Positions 58,499-64,000 of a stretch of 64,000 bases of DNA are shown here, piece after piece. The notes under the pieces were generated by a model, which did not search any database, was not told where the DNA came from, and was given only the letters and a program-made list of their open reading frames with translations. Source of the stretch: Citrobacter sp. R56 (GTDB lineage Bacteria > Pseudomonadota > Gammaproteobacteria > Enterobacterales > Enterobacteriaceae); contig NZ_CP069159.1 in assembly GCF_016811995.1 (NCBI RefSeq), forward strand, positions 3,410,001-3,474,000. Reading direction: 5' to 3'. Both the position numbers and the translations under genes were made by a program. How positions within the stretch are numbered: the stretch's first letter is position 1; every line of letters starts with the position of its first letter.

Positions 58499-58525
58499 GG
58501 CAGTTCCCTTTGGGAAAACAATAAA

Positions 58526-58858
58526 TTACAGCGCCTTCATGGTGCCTTTCGGCAGAACGGCAGCTACGAAGTCACGTTTGATAACCACTTCAGTGGTGTC
58601 GTTCAGCGCGATAACAATGTAGCCAGACTCAGCTACTTTGGTCACACGACCCACCAGGCCACCATTAGTCAGTACTTCATCGCCTTTCGCAATGGAGCTC
58701 ATCAGATTTTTGTGTTCTTTGGTACGCTTCTGCTGTGGGCGAAGGATCATGAAGTAGAAAATCAGACCAAACACCACCAGCATCAGAATCAGAGACATCG
58801 GGCTGCTCTGCGCCGGAGCACCTGTTGCCGCTACCGCATCAGAAATAAAAAAGCTCAT
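58526..58858 (-). CDS. yajC: Sec translocon accessory protein YajC
   Basis: A 110-residue small membrane protein with one hydrophobic helix (about 20-40, SLILMLVVFGLIFYFMIL), followed by RPQQKRTKEHKNLM and a soluble C-terminal domain with GGLVGRVTKV. It associates with SecDF and is not essential. The length equals E. coli YajC. It lies between tgt and secD with gaps of 22 and 27 bp. Confidence 0.98.
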   Translation of the reverse strand: MSFFISDAVAATGAPAQSSPMSLILMLVVFGLIFYFMILRPQQKRTKEHKNLMSSIAKGDEVLTNGGLVGRVTKVAESGYIVIALNDTTEVVIKRDFVAAVLPKGTMKAL

Positions 58859-58880
58859 TCAAATTCCCTCATTATTAAAA

Positions 58881-60041
<1,161 letters not shown>

Positions 60042-60099
60042 TTACACATTCACCGTGGAATCACTCCACGGCGGCAAAATAGTACCTGAGATAGTCTTC

Positions 60100-61164
60100 T
60101 CAGGGTTGCTCAGAAACAGCCTGCGGATTGTACGTGATAAACATGGCATCACCGTAACTAAAAAATCGATATTCCGCTTTTACTGCTTCGTGATAGGCGT
60201 GCATGGTGTGTTTATAACCCGCAAACGCCGAAACCAACATAATCAGTGTCGATTCAGGCAGATGGAAGTTAGTCACCAGCGCATCAATCACTTTGTATTG
60301 ATAACCTGGATAAATAAAAATCTGCGTATCGCCGAAGAACGGTTCAATGAGGTCGTTTTTGGCCGCCTGCGCCGCGCTTTCCAGCGAACGCACGGAAGTC
60401 GTACCTACCGCAATCACCCGGTTGCCGCGCGCTTTCGCGGCCAGCACCGCATCCACAACGTCTTGCGGCACTTCGGCGTATTCGGAGTGCATGATGTGGT
60501 CTTCAATGGTGTCCACACGCACAGGCTGGAACGTCCCGGCGCCGACATGCAGCGTGACGAACGCCATCTCGATGCCTTTGTCACGCAGTTTGGCGAGCAA
60601 AGGATCGTCAAAATGCAGACCTGCGGTTGGCGCCGCAACGGCGCCAGGTTTTTCACCGTAAACCGTCTGATACAGCTCACGGTCGGCGTCTTCATCCGGA
60701 CGGTCGATGTACGGCGGCAACGGCATATGCCCGATGGCATTGAGGATATCCAGAACCGGACGTTCGTCGTTAAATTCGACTTCAAACAGCGCGTCATGAC
60801 GCGCGGTCATGGTGGCCTTGATGCTCTCATCATCGCCCAGCAGCAATTCAGCGCCTGGCTTCGGCGCTTTAGACGCGCGAATATGCGCCAGAATACGCTT
60901 GTCATCCAGCATACGCTCAACCAGCACTTCAATCTTGCCGCCGCTGGCCTTACGGCCGAACAGACGCGCCGGGATCACGCGGGTGTTGTTAAAGACCAGC
61001 AGATCGCCAGGGTTGAGCTTATCGAGTAAATCGGTGAAAGTACCGTGCGTCAGCGCGCCCGTCGGCCCGTCTAATGACAGTAAGCGGCAACTACTGCGCT
61101 CAGGCATCGGATAGTGGGCAATCAGGGACTCGGGTAATTCAAAGGAAAAATCGGCAACGCGCAT
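60100..61164 (-). CDS. queA: S-adenosylmethionine:tRNA ribosyltransferase-isomerase
   Basis: A 354-residue enzyme that moves the ribosyl group of SAM to preQ1 in tRNA and rearranges it to epoxyqueuosine. Family motifs include [16 protein letters not shown] at the start, [28 protein letters not shown] and [14 protein letters not shown]. The ATG at 61164 gives the canonical start; the longer frame to 61272 would cross the acpH start. It is the first gene of the queA-tgt-yajC-secD-secF operon and is divergent from acpH. Confidence 0.96.
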   Translation of the reverse strand: MRVADFSFELPESLIAHYPMPERSSCRLLSLDGPTGALTHGTFTDLLDKLNPGDLLVFNNTRVIPARLFGRKASGGKIEVLVERMLDDKRILAHIRASKAPKPGAELLLGDDESIKATMTARHDALFEVEFNDERPVLDILNAIGHMPLPPYIDRPDEDADRELYQTVYGEKPGAVAAPTAGLHFDDPLLAKLRDKGIEMAFVTLHVGAGTFQPVRVDTIEDHIMHSEYAEVPQDVVDAVLAAKARGNRVIAVGTTSVRSLESAAQAAKNDLIEPFFGDTQIFIYPGYQYKVIDALVTNFHLPESTLIMLVSAFAGYKHTMHAYHEAVKAEYRFFSYGDAMFITYNPQAVSEQP

Positions 61165-61254
61165 GACACTGACTCTGACTAAAATAAGAGGCGGGTAGTC
61201 TAGTGCCGGGGCGTTCTCCCTGCAACCTTTACCCCTCTGGATAAACATTAAACC

Positions 61255-61836
61255 ATGAATTTTCTTGCTCACTTACACCTGGCGTACCTCGCCGAAAGCT
61301 CACTTTCCGGCAATCTGCTGGCCGATTTTGTGCGGGGGAATCCGCAAGCGAACTATGCGCCTGATGTGGTGGACGGTATTTTTATGCATCGTCGAATCGA
61401 TGTGATGACCGACAACTTGCCGGAGGTCCGTGAGGCGCGGGAATGGTTTCGAGCGCAAACCCGTCGCGTAGCGCCCATTACGCTCGATGTAATGTGGGAT
61501 CACTTCCTGTCGCGTCACTGGACGCAACTCTCCCCGGACTTCCCATTACAGGCCTTTGTGCGGTACGCCCATGCCCAGGTTGAGATTATTCTGCCGGAAT
61601 CGCCGCCACACTTTGTGAATCTGAATAACTACCTGTGGTCAGAAAAGTGGCTGGAGCGCTACAGTGATATGGATTTCATACAGGATGTCCTGAACGGCAT
61701 GGCCAGTCGTCGCCCTCGTCTTGATGCCCTTCGCGACTCCTGGTACGACCTGGATACCCACTACGATGCCCTGGAAGCGCGTTTCTGGCAGTTTTATCCG
61801 CGCATGATGGTGCTGGCGAAAAATAAACAACTTTAA
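61255..61836 (+). CDS. acpH: Acyl carrier protein phosphodiesterase
   Basis: A 193-residue metal-dependent phosphodiesterase of the HD superfamily that removes the 4'-phosphopantetheine arm from acyl carrier protein. The N-terminal [28 protein letters not shown] is the family hallmark and carries His and Asp metal ligands; a second His/Asp pair follows in [11 protein letters not shown]. The length equals E. coli AcpH (formerly YajB). It is divergent from queA with a 90-bp spacer. Confidence 0.96.
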   Translation: MNFLAHLHLAYLAESSLSGNLLADFVRGNPQANYAPDVVDGIFMHRRIDVMTDNLPEVREAREWFRAQTRRVAPITLDVMWDHFLSRHWTQLSPDFPLQAFVRYAHAQVEIILPESPPHFVNLNNYLWSEKWLERYSDMDFIQDVLNGMASRRPRLDALRDSWYDLDTHYDALEARFWQFYPRMMVLAKNKQL

Positions 61837-61840
61837 TTTA

Positions 61841-61970
61841 CACGTCATCCTTCAAACTGCCTCTGCGTTGGCTGCGTCTGCTCACCCCAGTCACTTACTT
61901 GGGTAAGCTCCTGGGGGTTCTCAGACTTGCCGCCTTGATTCAACTTGAATGATTTTATGTATAGAAGCCA
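61841..61970. repeat. ERIC (enterobacterial repetitive intergenic consensus) element
   Basis: The central part holds both diagnostic ERIC core segments: TGCTCACCCCAGTCACTTACTT (matching the reverse complement of the ERIC2 core) and GGTAAGCTCCTGGGGGTTC (close to the ERIC1 core). The ends form the expected long imperfect palindrome (CATCCTTCAAACT near 61847 against ATTCAACTTGAATGAT near 61950). About 127 bp, full length. It is entirely in the spacer between acpH and the peroxiredoxin gene. Confidence 0.92.
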
Positions 61971-62088
61971 GATTGATAGGTAAAAGCTCACTGAACGATT
62001 GTCAGCGCCTCTTTGTCTTATTGCCGAACACTCTCTATACTGGCCCGCGTTGCGTTCCAAAAAACCCTTAACTTTGCAGGAGAATTAT

Positions 62089-62691
62089 ATGGTACTGGTT
62101 ACTCGTCAGGCTCCGGATTTCACAGCAGCTGCGGTACTGGGTAGCGGTGAGATTGTTGAAAACTTCAACTTCAAACAGCACACCAACGGTAAAACAACCG
62201 TTCTGTTCTTCTGGCCGATGGATTTCACCTTCGTTTGCCCGTCAGAACTGATCGCGTTCGACAAACGTTATGAAGAATTCCAGAAGCGCGGCGTTGAAGT
62301 GGTTGGCGTTTCTTTTGACTCTGAATTTGTCCACAACGCATGGCGTAACACCCCTGTCGACAAAGGCGGCATCGGTGCAGTGAAATACGCAATGGTTGCT
62401 GACATCAAACGCGAAATCCAGAAAGCCTACGGCATCGAGCACCCGGAAGCGGGCGTGGCGCTGCGTGGTTCTTTCCTGATCGACGCGAACGGCGTTGTTC
62501 GCCACCAGGTTGTTAACGACCTGCCGCTGGGTCGTAACATCGACGAAATGCTGCGTATGGTTGACGCGCTGCAGTTCCACGAAGAGCACGGTGATGTTTG
62601 CCCGGCTCAGTGGGAAAAAGGGAAAGAAGGTATGAACGCCTCTCCGGATGGCGTTGCAAAATACCTGACCGAAAACGTCTCCAGCCTGTAA
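62089..62691 (+). CDS. tsaA: 2-Cys peroxiredoxin (AhpC/TSA family, TsaA-like)
   Basis: A 200-residue typical 2-Cys peroxiredoxin that reduces hydrogen peroxide and organic peroxides. The peroxidatic cysteine is in DFTFVCPSEL (about residue 50), with the GGIG motif at GGIGAV (about 92) and the resolving cysteine in HGDVCPAQW (about 171). It is distinct from enterobacterial AhpC, which is 187 residues. Salmonella has such a gene, tsaA, right after acpH, so I use that symbol. The ATG at 62089 follows a strong GCAGGAGAATT. No ahpF-type reductase gene is adjacent. Confidence 0.9.
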   Translation: MVLVTRQAPDFTAAAVLGSGEIVENFNFKQHTNGKTTVLFFWPMDFTFVCPSELIAFDKRYEEFQKRGVEVVGVSFDSEFVHNAWRNTPVDKGGIGAVKYAMVADIKREIQKAYGIEHPEAGVALRGSFLIDANGVVRHQVVNDLPLGRNIDEMLRMVDALQFHEEHGDVCPAQWEKGKEGMNASPDGVAKYLTENVSSL

Positions 62692-62706
62692 TTGGCATGA
62701 ATTAAG

Positions 62707-62734
62707 AAAAGGCTCGCCACGGCGAGCCTTTTTT
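62707..62734. terminator. Bidirectional terminator between tsaA and the DUF3999 gene
   Basis: AAGGCTCGCC (62709-62718) and GGCGAGCCTT (62721-62730) are exact inverse complements with a two-base centre, followed by TTTT and preceded by AA. It serves both converging genes. Confidence 0.92.
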
Positions 62735-62740
62735 ATTGTG

Positions 62741-64000
62741 TTACGCCGCGCCGCCCTTCTTCACCTCACGCCAGATTCGCCACGCCATTGTCAGCAGTAC
62801 CGCCACGCCAAGAATTAACGCTCCCCAGACCAGCAATGTTTTCCACAAACGCTGTTGTTCAGCCGCTGAGGTGGCCGTTAACCGTGCTTCTCCCCCCAGA
62901 ACCACGCGGGTATGCGGGAAAACCCTCGGCAGAGCGTCAATCTTCTGCCTTTCACGCAATGCTTTCGGGATCAGCATATCCATGCTGACATCCGCCTTGA
63001 CTGCCGCCCCGTTTCCCCACGCCAGCATGTAAGGACTCGTCCCCTGGGCATTGAAAATCACCTGATAGCTGTCGCGAACGCCTCTCACCACCGGGAGTGT
63101 CTCCGGCAATTTGGCATTCAGGGTGGTCATGCGAACCGCCTCGACTAACGCACCAGAGAGGGGAATACTGTCAGAAAACTGCCCATCCAGCCAAAAGAGC
63201 ACCGTCTTGCTCAACGGTCGCCATGCCTCTTTTTCGCTGCTGCGCCACTCCAGCTCGACAGGTAAGATCCCTTTATTGTCCAGAATGATGTCCAGCGCCG
63301 TCAGCGGTTGGGGATGATCCCATTGCCAGATAGCCTCAGTGGGTGAAATTTTACTGCCACGGGCATTCAGTAAGACGCGCTCGGCGGCAGGCGGGTTTGT
63401 GTCGGTGAGTGCGCTCACGCCATTCAGAATCAACGCCGGGCTTTGCGGATCCAGGATCACCAGCAGATAAGCGATGCTATCCGTTGACAGCGTGATGTCT
63501 GCACGGAGGGTGTCGATTTTCAGTCGATCATCGCCACGTTTCAGATCCATAAGCTGCGAGGCATCCTGAATCTCATCCCAACGATGTAAGTCACGACTGT
63601 AATACACCGAGGCTTTTCCCTGCCAGTTTTCTGCGGGATCGCGCCAGTCCAGGCGCAACCGGGAAACCTGCAGTGATTCCACCCCATTTTCCGGCAGCGT
63701 CAGCAGAAAACTTTGCCCAATCTCTTTGGCATCTTCGCTCTCAAAATGGATTTCCAGCCCGCTTTTCGAACGCAGCAGCACCGTCTGCGTACCGCTATCG
63801 TCATTTGGTTTCACCGGGACAGGTGAGGCATCAAACGCAAAGAGTCGAAGCGGAACGGCTTTTGGCTCCGTGGCCTGCGATTTCTGCACCTCAAGCGCGA
63901 AAGGCACCACGTCGCCCTGGCGGTTAAACACGCGCACATCACGTAAATCCGGCCAGACGCTGGTGGCATAGACCTCCATTGGGAGCGGGACGCGATACCA
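62741..64000 (-). CDS. DUF3999 membrane-anchored protein, 5' end outside the window
   Basis: The visible 419 residues end in one transmembrane helix (about the last 40 residues, LLVWGALILGVAVLLTMAW) and a short basic tail. The long part before it is beta-rich and without cysteines, and contains WYRVPLPMEVY...PDLRDVRVFNRQGDVVPFAL, the N-terminal pattern of DUF3999. The frame is open to the window edge, so the start, and probably a signal peptide, lies beyond 64000; the ATG at 63979 is internal. Type I topology with a large periplasmic part is likely. DUF3999 genes often pair with a DUF2339 membrane gene; none can be seen here. The function is unknown. Confidence 0.8.
   Translation of the reverse strand, partial: WYRVPLPMEVYATSVWPDLRDVRVFNRQGDVVPFALEVQKSQATEPKAVPLRLFAFDASPVPVKPNDDSGTQTVLLRSKSGLEIHFESEDAKEIGQSFLLTLPENGVESLQVSRLRLDWRDPAENWQGKASVYYSRDLHRWDEIQDASQLMDLKRGDDRLKIDTLRADITLSTDSIAYLLVILDPQSPALILNGVSALTDTNPPAAERVLLNARGSKISPTEAIWQWDHPQPLTALDIILDNKGILPVELEWRSSEKEAWRPLSKTVLFWLDGQFSDSIPLSGALVEAVRMTTLNAKLPETLPVVRGVRDSYQVIFNAQGTSPYMLAWGNGAAVKADVSMDMLIPKALRERQKIDALPRVFPHTRVVLGGEARLTATSAAEQQRLWKTLLVWGALILGVAVLLTMAWRIWREVKKGGAA

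Noticed and set aside
60046-60072. Hairpin CCGTGGA-ATCAC-TCCACGG between queA and tgt as a terminator
   Set aside because: No U tract follows on the minus strand, and queA-tgt-yajC-secDF is a known operon, so I leave it as an mRNA structure without a role.

Overview
The window is chromosomal DNA from an Enterobacteriaceae member. Gene order follows the E. coli / Salmonella backbone from the 3' tip of tesB to just past acpH: glnK-amtB, mdlAB, decR, cof, ybaE, queC, fadM, ybaV, ppiD, hupB, lon, clpXP, tig, bolA, yajG-ampG, cyoABCDE, yajR, yajQ, panE-yajL, thiI, xseB-ispA-dxs, yajO, pgpA-thiL-nusB-ribE-ribD-nrdR, yajI, tsx, yajD, secFD-yajC-tgt-queA, acpH. The cysteine desulfhydrase gene next to decR and the tsaA-type peroxiredoxin after acpH are known from Salmonella but not from E. 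coli K-12 at these places. Protein identities and the accessory genes fit Citrobacter best. The genus is inferred, not proven.

Layout: 1-7.3 kb nitrogen sensing and ammonium uptake (glnK-amtB from a sigma-54 promoter), an ABC exporter pair, and the decR/cdsH cysteine-detoxification pair. 7.3-14.2 kb cof, ybaE, queC, fadM (with a FadR-like operator), ybaV, ppiD, hupB. 14.3-21.1 kb protein quality control (lon, clpX, clpP, tig) with sigma-32 promoters ahead of lon and clpP, then bolA with a gearbox promoter. 21.4-23.6 kb yajG-ampG (muropeptide recycling). 24.0-28.8 kb the cytochrome bo3 oxidase operon. 28.9-32.5 kb yajR, yajQ, panE-yajL.

Two accessory insertions interrupt the backbone. The first (about 32.5-38.25 kb, between yajL and thiI) carries a secreted protein of unknown function, a three-subunit DMSO-reductase-family membrane enzyme transcribed leftward behind a near-consensus FNR site, and a divergent IclR-family regulator. 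The position corresponding to the DmsA molybdenum-ligand serine appears to be cysteine, so the substrate is open. The second (about 50.7-55.5 kb, between yajD and secF) carries a VOC-family protein with a WYL-domain regulator and, divergently, a ferric-iron ABC importer of the FutA/FbpABC type with a Fur box between its -35 and -10 elements and an unusually short ATPase.

The remaining blocks are isoprenoid precursor synthesis (xseB-ispA-dxs, with yajO), the riboflavin / thiamine / NusB cluster, the nucleoside porin tsx with a CRP-like site, and the Sec-auxiliary / queuosine operon. The right end has acpH, an ERIC element, a 2-Cys peroxiredoxin, and the 3' part of a DUF3999 gene that runs off the window. 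REP/BIME palindromes fill several spacers. I see no tRNA, rRNA, insertion sequence, prophage or CRISPR array. No wholly new system is evident; the best candidate for undescribed biology is the FNR/IclR-associated molybdoenzyme cassette.
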